Below, one piece after another: positions 26,933 to 35,127 of a DNA stretch of 64,000 bases (position 1 is its first letter; each line of letters opens with the position of its first letter). This stretch comes from Alteribacillus bidgolensis. Lineage in GTDB: Bacteria; Bacillota; Bacilli; Bacillales; Marinococcaceae. The position numbers and the translations under genes were made by a program. The notes under the pieces were generated by a model. That model did no database searches. It worked only from the letters and a program-made list of their open reading frames with translations, and was not told where the DNA came from. The stretch is taken from positions 186,001-250,000 of the forward strand of contig NZ_NJAU01000003.1 of the NCBI RefSeq assembly GCF_002886255.1, given 5' to 3'.

Positions 26933-28051
26933 TTAGAGAACCTGACGTTCACCGGTGTCAGCAGCTTTTTGTATACGATCAATCAGTTTGTGCAATTTGA
27001 CTCCATCCTCAAAATTAGGAATACGAAAGGTTTCCTCCATTATGTCATAGGCAAATTTCCTATGTGCTTGAGCAACATTTAAAACAGGTCCTTTAGGGAT
27101 TGTGTCCGGGACCCAACGGTATCTATTTGGGATTGTTAATTCAGTAAGTGAAGAATTCCCACCGATGGAAAGCTGCGCACCTTCTACTTTCAAATCTCCG
27201 AACTGAAGTTGAGCATGAGTACTTTCCTTGGACAGTACAAGAACACCTTTATTACCAAATATTTCTAACGAAACCCCTGTTCGATAGGACACCCCACCCT
27301 GTACATGTATAGATGCGGTTGCTCCACTCTTTAAAGTGCCATTAATTAAGATTTGATCATCAGTTGTCTTGTCAATGATCTCACCGGTTTCCTGCATTTT
27401 TGCCTGTTTGTATTGATTTGCCATCGTAGCTGACAACTCATCAAAATCACCAAGAGCATAACACATCGCATCGATAGCATGTCCTGAATTAATTGTCAAT
27501 AGGCTTGCACCATTAGTATTATCTAATAAATATTTATACGTTTCATTCGTTGTACCGCCCTTTGCTGTGGTAAAGACTTTCATATGACATGACAGAACTT
27601 GCCCCACATATCCTTGAGCAACCAGGTCTTTCACAAAGTTGACTTCGGGAGATTGACGGGCTTGTAAACCAACGGCATGGTGAAGTTTTTTAGCTTTAGC
27701 TAATTTATTCATCTCAATGGATTGAGCAGTGTTTAACCCCAAAGGCCATTCACAATAAACATGCTTACCGGCATTGAGAGCCGACATGACTGGATCGTAA
27801 TGACCGGGGACTTTTACGCTTACAATTACTGAATCTACATCTGGATGGTTGGCCATTTCGTTTGAATCTGCAAAAGCATGTGTAGCCCCAAGTTGCCGCG
27901 CACTTTTTTCTGCGCTTTCCATTCGGGTGGTTCCGATGGCAGTAATTTTATATTCCGAGAGACGTTGTAAAGCAGGAATATGCCCCCGACTGGCCCATTG
28001 GTTGTTTACGGATCCCCCAACGATACCGATACGTATTGTCTGATTGCTCAT
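26933..28051 (-). CDS. Gfo/Idh/MocA-family NAD(P) oxidoreductase
   Basis: A sugar/cyclitol-type dehydrogenase of 372 aa. The N-terminal Rossmann domain (1-125) has IGIVGGSVNNQWASRGHIPA for dinucleotide binding and CEWPLG, equivalent to the catalytic EKP block but with W in place of K. The C-terminal alpha/beta domain (130-350) includes NSGHAIDAM. AAAGGAGG before the ATG at 28051 sets the start; the longer frame to 28084 lacks one. It is directly downstream of the merR gene with a 38-base gap, forming a merR-oxidoreductase operon under a MerR-type promoter. The Lys-to-Trp change may alter chemistry or substrate. Confidence 0.87.
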   Translation of the reverse strand: MSNQTIRIGIVGGSVNNQWASRGHIPALQRLSEYKITAIGTTRMESAEKSARQLGATHAFADSNEMANHPDVDSVIVSVKVPGHYDPVMSALNAGKHVYCEWPLGLNTAQSIEMNKLAKAKKLHHAVGLQARQSPEVNFVKDLVAQGYVGQVLSCHMKVFTTAKGGTTNETYKYLLDNTNGASLLTINSGHAIDAMCYALGDFDELSATMANQYKQAKMQETGEIIDKTTDDQILINGTLKSGATASIHVQGGVSYRTGVSLEIFGNKGVLVLSKESTHAQLQFGDLKVEGAQLSIGGNSSLTELTIPNRYRWVPDTIPKGPVLNVAQAHRKFAYDIMEETFRIPNFEDGVKLHKLIDRIQKAADTGERQVL

Positions 28052-28089
28052 TCTAAATGCCTCCTTTGTTTGAATCGAAGACAATGGTA

Positions 28090-28494
28090 TTAATCGTGTG
28101 CTTTAAATGTCTGCTCTTTCAACATAGCTAAATAAAAATCACTTTTCTCTTGTGCAATCTCCTTTATCGCTTCTAACTGTTTGATTTGATGCTCTAATTG
28201 GTCGATGTGTTGAGCTAACATGTTTATTCTATTTTGTATCGTAGCATTTGTATCTATATCTTGATCGTCAAGGTTTAAAAGACAGCCATCCTTTGTAAAA
28301 GCCGCGATATCTTCCAAATTCATCCCTGTCTGCTTTAATCCATGAATAAAACGAATAAACCTAAGATCATGGTCACTATAACGTCGTTTTCCGTCTTGAC
28401 GATTGGGATTAGGAAGCACGCCAATCTTTTCGTAGTATCTTAGCGTATACGTCGTAATCCCTGTTAGATTCGATACCTCTCCGATTGAGTACAT
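28090..28494 (-). CDS. MerR-family transcriptional regulator
   Basis: A 134-aa activator. The N-terminal winged helix reads YSIGEVSNLTGITTYTLRYY, then GVLPNPNRQDGKRRYSDHDL, followed by a long dimerisation helix (about 75-125). There is no metal-binding cysteine cluster; a single Cys (KDGCLL, position 71) could sense electrophiles as in AdhR/NmlR-type proteins. It autoregulates if it binds the dyad in its own 19-bp-spacer promoter at 28531-28561. The same 20-bp box lies before the aldehyde dehydrogenase at 4030. Confidence 0.88.
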   Translation of the reverse strand: MYSIGEVSNLTGITTYTLRYYEKIGVLPNPNRQDGKRRYSDHDLRFIRFIHGLKQTGMNLEDIAAFTKDGCLLNLDDQDIDTNATIQNRINMLAQHIDQLEHQIKQLEAIKEIAQEKSDFYLAMLKEQTFKAHD

Positions 28495-28530
28495 GGAATA
28501 ATCAGTCCCCCTTCAAATTGGATTACACGT

Positions 28531-28561
28531 ATTGTACCTGTTAGAGTAAACTCTAAGTCAA
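28531..28561 (-). promoter_or_regulatory. MerR-type promoter with 19-bp spacer
   Basis: On the minus strand: -35 TTGACT (28561-28556), a 19-base spacer holding the perfect dyad TTAGAGTTTACTCTAA, and -10 TACAAT (28536-28531). The over-long spacer with a central dyad is the hallmark of MerR-activated promoters. It drives the merR-oxidoreductase operon. Confidence 0.8.
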
Positions 28562-28578
28562 GTCGCAATTCTTAGTAT

Positions 28579-28661
28579 TTCAACAATCGGAGGCAAGAAC
28601 GGAAGACTGTTATAAAGTTATCTTGAATTCAAGTCTTCATGAAAAGGGCGCGATTGTTGAA
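28579..28661. repeat. MITE-like 83-bp element
   Basis: Perfect 11-bp terminal inverted repeats (TTCAACAATCG at 28579-28589 and CGATTGTTGAA at 28651-28661) around 61 bases with no ORF. Similar arms flank the group II intron at 23985 and 26645. Its size and structure suggest a miniature non-autonomous element. Confidence 0.5.
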
Positions 28662-28812
28662 CAACGTAGGTAGAAAATGATCAAACTTTTTTATAAAAAC
28701 CAAACTTAAATCTGTCTGAGGTCTAGAAAACTAGCAATTTAAAAGAAATCTTTTGATTCGATTTAGTGTAAAATAGACATAACTTAGTAAAAAAATAAAG
28801 GGAGAGGAATGT

Positions 28813-29283
28813 ATGAACCATTTAACGTTTAAACAATTTGAATTGACGAGAAGTTGGTTTATTGAAAGTGCAGAATCAGTTCCAAGGGGAATTGCAAGTG
28901 TACAGCCAGAAGGTTTTAGCAATACAATCCATTGGCATATCGGACATGTACTTACGGCCTCTGAGCAATTAATGTTTGGTTTTCATCACAAAAAGTTCCA
29001 TCTTCCAGCAGTTTATACAAAACTATTTGAAAGAGGTACATCTCCGGCCGATTGGGGAGGGGATGTACCTCCCGTAGATGAACTTATCACACAACTGAAG
29101 GATCAGTGGGATCGTATCCAACAAATTCCTGCTAAACAGTTAAATGAAAATCTAGAAGAACCATTTATTGGACTTGAAACTTTTGGAGAATTAGCAGGTT
29201 TTGCAATCGTTCATGAGGCCATCCATATGGGAAAAATAGAAGAAATGAAACGTGTCATTGAACTTGGAGGAGCAAGGAACTAA
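28813..29283 (+). CDS. DinB-family protein
   Basis: A 156-aa four-helix DinB/YfiT-type protein. Metal-binding histidines are expected from IHWHIGHV (about 43-50) and HEAIHMGKI (about 137-145), matching the three-His pattern of this superfamily. Many members are thiol-dependent S-transferases (bacillithiol users in Bacillus), but this gene's thiol and substrate are not known. GGGAGAGGAA precedes the ATG. It is monocistronic, flanked by repeats. A distant relation to the EgtB N-terminal domain at 563 is structural only. Confidence 0.83.
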   Translation: MNHLTFKQFELTRSWFIESAESVPRGIASVQPEGFSNTIHWHIGHVLTASEQLMFGFHHKKFHLPAVYTKLFERGTSPADWGGDVPPVDELITQLKDQWDRIQQIPAKQLNENLEEPFIGLETFGELAGFAIVHEAIHMGKIEEMKRVIELGGARN

Positions 29284-29603
29284 CAGAAAAAGTTATTCTC
29301 AGATAGGGTGGTGAATTCATCTAACATCTCACCTACGTTATGTTTATATTTTTTGTTCTGAGTATTAGCCTTTGCTTCATCTTTACCTATAATCGCCCAT
29401 TCAATAGTATGAGTGTAAATACTATCATAAAAATCTAAGTTCATCTTCTGTAATATAGGGATCATCTAAGTTTAATGAATTTCCACACTTTTTAATCTGT
29501 CTATTCAACCCTAGAACGCCTCATAGTAATTTATGTAGCAAAGCATCTTCTATAATATTGAGTTGAAAATCTTGAATCAAAACTATCCAATAGGTTTATT
29601 TTT
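29284..29603. other. Gap between DinB and resolvase genes
   Basis: About 320 bases. A minus-strand frame at 29280-29465 has no ribosome site or known domain and overlaps the DinB stop; it may be a relic. No other feature is seen. Confidence 0.35.
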
Positions 29604-30161
29604 TTACTTTCGTTCAGATAAATACCGATAAAAAGTAGCTCTGCTTACTCCAGCAGCATCCAATATCTCCTGAATGCTATATCCCTTACTATCGTACATC
29701 TTAAAGGCCAATTCCAGCCTGGATTGGTCTTTTCTTGGTCTTCCGCCTTTTCTTCCTCGAACTCTTGCCGCATCTAATCCGGATTTTGTTCTTTCTGAAA
29801 TAATGTCCCGTTCAAACTGAGCTAGTCCACTAAATATCGTGAACACAAGCTTTCCCATGGCTGTCGTGGTATCGATGTTTTCGTTGATGGAGACAAAATT
29901 AACTCCTTTTTCCTGGAAGTCATTGATTAACTCCACTAAGTGTTTTGTACTTCGGCCAATACGGTCGAGTTTGTAAACGACAACGGTATCTCCTTTACGG
30001 AGATACTTGAGCATGTCGTTAAATGCTGGCCGGTCTTTTTTGGTTCCTGTGATTTTTTCTGAGAAGATATTTTTCTCTTCGACCCCATATTTTTTTAACG
30101 CATCAAACTGCATATGTAGATTTTGATCTTTGGTACTGACTCTTGCATAGCCAAATAACAT
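29604..30161 (-). CDS. Serine recombinase (resolvase/invertase)
   Basis: A site-specific recombinase of 185 aa. The catalytic N-terminal domain (1-135) has YARVSTKDQ with Ser9 as nucleophile, YKLDRIGRSTKHL and AQFERDIISERT. The C-terminal helix-turn-helix (about 145-183) reads GYSIQEILDAAGVSRATFYR. It is the size of Hin/Tn3-type resolvases. It likely resolves plasmid multimers or transposition cointegrates. The AT-rich 30165-30300 region upstream probably contains its crossover site. No transposase adjoins it, so a plasmid-maintenance role is plausible. Confidence 0.93.
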   Translation of the reverse strand: MLFGYARVSTKDQNLHMQFDALKKYGVEEKNIFSEKITGTKKDRPAFNDMLKYLRKGDTVVVYKLDRIGRSTKHLVELINDFQEKGVNFVSINENIDTTTAMGKLVFTIFSGLAQFERDIISERTKSGLDAARVRGRKGGRPRKDQSRLELAFKMYDSKGYSIQEILDAAGVSRATFYRYLSERK

Positions 30162-30300
30162 TTTTTGTAACTCCCTTTTTGATTTTCGTTATTTTCATGT
30201 TATCAAAAAGGATAAAATAAGTACATATTGGGACTTTGTTTTTGATATGAGTTTTGAAACTTAGGTTAAGCCGATAAACTAGGATCTTTTAAGCGTTTCA

Positions 30301-30364
30301 AATAATCATAGACCTTGTCTCAAAAACGAACACTTATGACAGCAGTACTGTCGTCTGATATAAT
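30301..30364 (+). promoter_or_regulatory. Promoter region of antitoxin-like gene, shared element
   Basis: Contains CTTGTCTCAAAAACGAAC within about 31 bases that recur, with few differences, at 37801-37831 before a secreted-peptide gene. Further down GACAG/CTGTC form a dyad (30338-30352) and TATAAT lies at about 30359. A dyad between -35 and -10 suits autoregulation by the downstream antitoxin-like product. Confidence 0.5.
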
Positions 30365-30393
30365 TTATATATAAAACAAAGGTGGTGTTTTAT

Positions 30394-30594
30394 ATGCTAG
30401 AACGTGAAGGCGAATCCCAAGGAAGGAAATTTGCTTGGGTAGATAAATGGGTAAAGATGACGGGTGATCGAGCAAAAATCGATGCTAAAGCAAACAACAC
30501 ATATATTGTTTACGAAACAGAAAACGGACTCGTGAAAGAATATCCGGATGGAACCATTGTGAATTTTGACAAAAAGCCAAATGGTGATAATTAA
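30394..30594 (+). CDS. Putative antitoxin partner of the zeta-like toxin
   Basis: A 66-aa protein starting at the ATG 30394, with AAAGGTGGT nine bases upstream. It reads MLEREGESQGRKFAWVDKWV and ends in a short beta-rich tail (YIVYETENGLVKEYPDGTIV). No helix-turn-helix is obvious, and it is not the classical epsilon antitoxin. Its stop overlaps the next ATG by one base (TAATG), the tight coupling seen in toxin-antitoxin pairs. The partner is a zeta-type kinase, so an antitoxin role is inferred. The gene is intact although the toxin is truncated. Confidence 0.6.
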   Translation: MLEREGESQGRKFAWVDKWVKMTGDRAKIDAKANNTYIVYETENGLVKEYPDGTIVNFDKKPNGDN

Positions 30595-30998
30595 TGAGGT
30601 CCGCCAAGCTCCCTCCCATGATGTATATCTTTGCTGGAAACAACGGGAGTGGAAAAAGCACGTTACGTAACCTGCTAATCGATAAGTTAGGTATAGACAT
30701 CAATATTGATCCGGATTCCATTGCTCGCAGGTTGAATCCGCAAGCACCCGAGACCAAACAATTCGCAGCAGGAAAAGCAGCAGTAAAATTAGTCTATGAG
30801 TGTATTGAGGAAGAGAAGAGCTTTTCGATTGAAACGACACTGGCCGGGAAAAATGCTATCCACCAAATGATCAAAGCCAAAGAAAGAGGTTTTGAAGTCC
30901 TGTTTATATACGAGGAGAATCTTTTATGTCATATCGAATCTATGGAATTTCCCCGACCTATTGTGTTGTTAAACAAGGGGAATCGTCTTGATCATTAA
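30594..30998 (+). pseudogene. Zeta-type toxin, C-terminally truncated
   Basis: Zeta toxins are P-loop kinases that phosphorylate UDP-N-acetyl sugars and block wall synthesis. Here the N-terminal half is clear: Walker A GNNGSGKST (about 14-22), NIDPDSIARRLNPQ, and SIETTLAGK, the conserved substrate-side segment. After GFEVLFIY (about 105) the sequence loses similarity and stops at 134 aa, whereas homologues continue to about 190-200 with RV..R...GGH.IP. The 3' part was probably replaced in a recombination next to the resolvase genes. Loss of the lid arginines should make it inactive. Confidence 0.75.
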
Positions 30999-31082
30999 TT
31001 CATTTAGCAACTATTATAATGAAGGTTTTCGTTATAAATGTTGTTTTTAAATCCTCCCATGTTTTTGCAAAAACTGTTACAA

Positions 31083-31685
31083 CTATTTTTCCTCAAGTTG
31101 TTTGACCAATTTATAAAAAGTGGTCTTTTTAACGTCTGCTTGCTTCATGGCCCGCGTCGCTGTAATCTTGCCACTCTTCCATTCATAATAAGCTTCCATG
31201 AATTCATCTGTAATCCTTGCTTTAGGACGGCCAAAAGCTACTCCTTTTTGCATGGCCACATCAATTCCCTCACGCTGTCGTTTTCGAATCCGGTCCCGTT
31301 CTTCCTGTGCCATCCAAGAAAGGATTTGCAAAACGAGATCAGCTATAAAGGTCCCCATGCTATCTTTGTATTGGGTGGTATCGAGTAGTGGCATGTCCAA
31401 CACTACAATGTCGGCTTGAAGTTCCTTTGTTATGGCATTCCACTCCTGCACAATTTCCTCTTTATTTCGACCGAATCGATCGAGGGAATGAATGTGTAGC
31501 ACATCCCCCTGGCGTAGGATTCGTTTTAAGAGCTGATACTGATCCCGTTGAAAATCTTTGCCACTCACTTTATCAATAAAGATATCACGTTTGTTGATCC
31601 CTTGTTCTTTCATTGCAGCTACCTGGCGTTTCTCACTTTGGTCTTTGCTGCTCACTCGTATATATCCGTACTGCCGACTTTCCAT
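31083..31685 (-). CDS. Serine recombinase (resolvase), second copy
   Basis: A 200-aa resolvase/invertase. YIRVSSKDQ holds the catalytic Ser12, SLDRFGRN and EERDRIRKRQREGI complete the catalytic domain, and a C-terminal HTH (GKITATRAMKQADVKKTTFY) binds DNA. It is only distantly related to the recombinase at 29604. It resembles Tn3-family/plasmid resolvases of Gram-positive bacteria. The divergent region beyond 31685 carries palindromes fitting its res site. Together the two recombinases bracket the toxin-antitoxin remnant. Confidence 0.93.
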   Translation of the reverse strand: MESRQYGYIRVSSKDQSEKRQVAAMKEQGINKRDIFIDKVSGKDFQRDQYQLLKRILRQGDVLHIHSLDRFGRNKEEIVQEWNAITKELQADIVVLDMPLLDTTQYKDSMGTFIADLVLQILSWMAQEERDRIRKRQREGIDVAMQKGVAFGRPKARITDEFMEAYYEWKSGKITATRAMKQADVKKTTFYKLVKQLEEK

Positions 31686-31735
31686 TTAAGGGTAACCTCT
31701 CTTTCATTTGGTTTTTCTCCCTCAAGTATACCTGT

Positions 31736-31860
31736 TTTCGTTCGTAAATGTATATGAAAAAATGCGAACGTTCGCAATATTTTTTTGTAGTTTTATGAAC
31801 GTTTAAATTCATAGATTTAAAAGATTTGTGCAATGTTCGTAAAGGTGTACTTTTACAAAC
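31736..31860. promoter_or_regulatory. Candidate res site
   Basis: Directly upstream of the resolvase start. CGTTCG (31739) and CGAACG (31765) bracket an AT-rich core of about 32 bp, like a resolvase subsite. A perfect palindrome TGCGAACGTTCGCA lies at 31763-31776, and further GAACGTTTAAATTC and TGTTCGTAAA half-sites follow to about 31860. Confidence 0.5.
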
Positions 31861-32013
31861 AGATCCAAAGCCGTATGTAGAAAAGTATTAAACAAACTTT
31901 AATATGCTCTAAAGCTGCTATGCTAAATCTTATGTTTGTTTCCAGATATTGACGTTATTAAAATGAATGATTAAGACAAAATTAAAGCGTAGAAAAAAAC
32001 AATAAAGGATCAG

Positions 32014-33009
32014 ATGGGCATGAAAAAAATAAGTCTTATTTTTTGTACGTTAATTATGACAATTTTTATTTTTCCTATTCAAGAAATAACAGCCGCAGAA
32101 AAATCATCAGAAGACATCTATAAAGAACGTATGTCACTATATAAAGACATGGAGGCTATTACCCAAGTCCCCTGGTACTGGCTGGCCGGTGTAGATGCAT
32201 ATGAAAGAGGGCTACGCCGTGCTAGAAAAGACCGGGATGAGTCACAAGGCGTTATAAATATTTATTTCTCACCTAAAGAATGGGCAGGGCCTTTAAATCC
32301 CGATTTAGATTCTGAGGATCCTTTTGCCAATTCTCTATTTGAAGGAATTGGCTTGGATGGCAACGAGAATGGAAAAGCTTCTCTTAATGAAGACGCAGAT
32401 GTATTATATACTTTTGCTAATTACCTTTCAGGTTATGGGCACGATGACGATAACATCCAAATCGGCCTCTGGGAATATTATCATCGAGATCAAGCCATCA
32501 ATATTATTACGGGTCATGCTCGTATTTTCAGGAAATATAACAGAATTGATTTAGACGATGAACATGCGTTTCCGGTTCCTTTAAATTATAATTACAGCTA
32601 TCGAAGTACTTGGGGAGATAAACGCGGTTGGGGAGGCCGCCGTATCCATGAAGGAACCGATATTTTTGCTGACTATAGAACCCCGGTTCGAGCTACCTCT
32701 CATGGAATTATTGAATTAAAAGGATGGAATAAGTTTGGTGGATGGCGGATTGGTATTAGAGACTTATCGAATACGTATAATTATTACGCTCATTTAAGTG
32801 GATTTGAAGACGGGGTGGAAAAAGGAGATATTGTAGCCCCCGGAGATGTAATTGGGTACGTAGGAAGTTCTGGTTATGGCAAACCTGGTACAGAAGGGAA
32901 ATTTCCCCCTCATCTTCATTACGGAATGTATAGAGATAATGGTTACAGTGAATGGTCTTTTGATCCTTATTCATCTTTAAAATCATGGGAAAAACAAGAT
33001 AGAAAATAA
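32014..33009 (+). CDS. Secreted M23 metallopeptidase (LytH-like)
   Basis: A 331-aa exported peptidoglycan endopeptidase. Signal peptide about 1-28. A middle domain (30-180) includes VPWYWLAGVDAYERGL. The C-terminal M23/LytM domain has zinc ligands H212-x3-D216 (HEGTD) and H302, with H260 (YYAH) and H300 also conserved. Length and architecture resemble Bacillus LytH/YunA, a sporulation enzyme that trims cortex peptides; this assignment is tentative. AAAGGA precedes the start (ATG 32014, or 32020 in frame). The L,D-transpeptidase gene follows on the same strand, so a wall-remodelling pair is likely. Confidence 0.88.
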   Translation: MGMKKISLIFCTLIMTIFIFPIQEITAAEKSSEDIYKERMSLYKDMEAITQVPWYWLAGVDAYERGLRRARKDRDESQGVINIYFSPKEWAGPLNPDLDSEDPFANSLFEGIGLDGNENGKASLNEDADVLYTFANYLSGYGHDDDNIQIGLWEYYHRDQAINIITGHARIFRKYNRIDLDDEHAFPVPLNYNYSYRSTWGDKRGWGGRRIHEGTDIFADYRTPVRATSHGIIELKGWNKFGGWRIGIRDLSNTYNYYAHLSGFEDGVEKGDIVAPGDVIGYVGSSGYGKPGTEGKFPPHLHYGMYRDNGYSEWSFDPYSSLKSWEKQDRK

Positions 33010-33134
33010 TAAGTTTCTTGAAATAGAAGAGAGGGATTAGTCACCAAAAAATTTCCGATAAGTAATGACAACTAGTTGGAGATTCGTTTATAGGATTTTT
33101 TTAAGCAATAATACCATTAGAAACCCGGTGAGAA

Positions 33135-33788
33135 ATGATGAGACGTATGAAACCTATCCTTTTTATTGCTTTACTTCTATTATGTATGGGTAGTGGATAT
33201 AGTGAGGAAAAAGCAGAAATAAACATTCAAATAGATTTATGGAACCGCCACCTTCAGCTCATAGAAGATGGAAAAGTGGTCAAGGTTTTTCCAATTGCTC
33301 CAGGTTCAAAACGAACACCTACCCCAGTAGGAACGTTTGAAATCGACCAGAAAGGAAGAGGGTGGGGAGGTGGATTTGGTACCCGTTGGCTTGGATTAAA
33401 TGTTCCGTGGGGGATGTATGGTATTCATGGAACAAATAAACCTCATTTAATAGGAAAAGATGTTAGTGCAGGATGCATTCGTATGGAAAATAAGGATATT
33501 GAATGGATTTATGAAAAGGTAAGCCTTGGTACTACCGTTCATATTGTTGGTCCTATTACAGGCCCAAATGGAGAACATTTTGCTACTTTAGCTAAAGGAT
33601 CACATGGAAGTTTAGTTTTTCTTGTACAAAACCGGTTAAAAGCAGCTGGGTATTATAGGAAACCATGTAATGGTTTATACGATAAATATATGGTTGCTGT
33701 AGTTAAAGAATTCCAAAGGAGTGAGAAGTTGCCTGTAACTGGATACTTTTTAGATCGAGACTATATTAAGTTAGGTTTACTTGAATAG
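33135..33788 (+). CDS. L,D-transpeptidase with peptidoglycan-binding domain
   Basis: A secreted 217-aa enzyme that forms 3-3 crosslinks or attaches proteins to peptidoglycan. Signal peptide about 1-23. The YkuD/ErfK domain (27-135) has the catalytic motif HGTNKP...SAGCIRM with His98 and Cys114. A C-terminal peptidoglycan-binding domain (about 150-215) includes VFLVQNRLKAAGYY and VVKEFQRSEKLPVTG. It follows the M23 gene by 125 bases. The ribosome site (GGTGAG) is modest. Such enzymes often act in spore cortex or stationary phase. Confidence 0.9.
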   Translation: MMRRMKPILFIALLLLCMGSGYSEEKAEINIQIDLWNRHLQLIEDGKVVKVFPIAPGSKRTPTPVGTFEIDQKGRGWGGGFGTRWLGLNVPWGMYGIHGTNKPHLIGKDVSAGCIRMENKDIEWIYEKVSLGTTVHIVGPITGPNGEHFATLAKGSHGSLVFLVQNRLKAAGYYRKPCNGLYDKYMVAVVKEFQRSEKLPVTGYFLDRDYIKLGLLE

Positions 33789-34213
33789 TAGGCTATAATC
33801 ACTTCCATATAGGGATTTTTTAGGATTGTAAGATTTTATATCCATCAACCCCCGCCGTTCATTTGGGAGGATTTCGTCAGCCAAACTGTTACGGTAAATT
33901 CTCGCACCTATTAGCCGAGCTTATAATACGCTTTTTCTTACTAAACAGCATACTATTCGACGAAGAGGGAGCCTTTCAGAGCGTTACCTCATCATTCGAC
34001 TCCTCGACATAACCCTTCAGTTTTAGAAACCTAATACTTCTTGATCTTTATCGAAATTGTGTGACCATATTTCATTTGAGTCAGGAACATTTCGCACCAA
34101 GAATCTGTCCCTAGAATGAAAAATGAGCGCTTATGCCTGTTTCAGGAATAGCGCCCGATGAGGAAAGATGATTTTTTGAACCATAATACTTTTTGAATTA
34201 AAATACTGAACCA
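33789..34213. other. Gap after the L,D-transpeptidase
   Basis: About 425 bases. No gene, hairpin terminator or known repeat is supported. A GAGCGCTT...AGCGCCC pair near 34125-34157 is a weak hairpin. Confidence 0.4.
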
Positions 34214-34786
34214 TTATTCATAGTTTTCTTCAGCTGCCATTGCGTCTGCTTTCGTTTGATGAACCGTACCAAATGGATGCTCAGGTGGTGCATAGATAGT
34301 ATAAAGTTTAAGTGGTTTATTACCCGTATTAGTTATATTATGCCATGTACCTGCAGGTACCATGATGGCATAATCATCATACACTCTTTTTTCAAAATCT
34401 AAATGGTCTTTCGTATCCCCCATTTGAACGACTCCTTGCCCCTCTTCAATACGCAAGAATTGATCAACGGTGGGGTGGACTTCTAAACCGATATCTCCCC
34501 CAACATTGATACTCATCACAGTAACTTGTAAGTGATCTCCGGTCCATAACGCGGTACGAAATGTATTGTTTTGCTTTGTAACCTCATCAATATTTACCAC
34601 AAATGGTTCCGTTCCATAATCTTTTAATTCAATTCTTCCTCCCATGACTGGTGATTGCCAATAGCAATCACCAAATCTGTTTACATGTTCAATCTCTTCT
34701 GGTGTCGTCCAGTACACAGGCTGTCTTCCATAGTTATAAATAGGTACGTTAACATAGTATGGATACATATAAGGAACATAGTACAT
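34214..34786 (-). CDS. Cupin-domain protein with Tyr-rich N-terminus
   Basis: A 190-aa protein. The first 20 residues are rich in tyrosine and proline (MYYVPYMYPYYVNVPIYNYG), a composition seen in spore-coat proteins. A single cupin barrel follows with the metal motif EVHPTVDQFLRIEEGQGVVQ (first cupin motif) and VPAGTWHNITNTG (second), ending near PPEHPFGTVHQT. AAAGGA nine bases before the ATG at 34786 favours this start over the longer frame to 34894. The cupin suggests an isomerase- or dioxygenase-like fold. The coat-like head suggests a spore-surface location; both are inference. Confidence 0.75.
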   Translation of the reverse strand: MYYVPYMYPYYVNVPIYNYGRQPVYWTTPEEIEHVNRFGDCYWQSPVMGGRIELKDYGTEPFVVNIDEVTKQNNTFRTALWTGDHLQVTVMSINVGGDIGLEVHPTVDQFLRIEEGQGVVQMGDTKDHLDFEKRVYDDYAIMVPAGTWHNITNTGNKPLKLYTIYAPPEHPFGTVHQTKADAMAAEENYE

Positions 34787-35127
34787 TTTGATCATTCCTT
34801 TCACAGATTTACAAAATATCCTATGCACGATGTCTAGGGAATGTATTTTCACTAATAGTGAGTTATCCAGTGAATTCGTTGTGATCGCATTCATTTTACT
34901 TGAGTAAAACGCTAATATAATTAAGACACTTTAAATGTCTAGAGAGGGTTAACCGTTTTAGATAGATGATCCGCAAATATCATATAAATCATCTTTAGCC
35001 AAAAATACATTTCACAGCGTGTATTTTTTAAAAATTATATTTTGAGTTCTTAAAGAGGGAATTTTTTTATTTCAGTAGAGCATAATACAAACATGTCATT
35101 GTTCCTTTAGAAAGGATGATTGTACTT
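34787..35127. other. Divergent gap between cupin and NhaC genes
   Basis: About 340 AT-rich bases that must hold both promoters. A TTATATTTTG-type AT block and the AAAGGATG ribosome site of NhaC are visible. No hairpin attenuator or riboswitch is recognised. Confidence 0.4.

Noticed and set aside
29280..29465. 61-aa minus-strand frame after dinB
   Set aside because: It overlaps the dinB stop, with no ribosome site or family.
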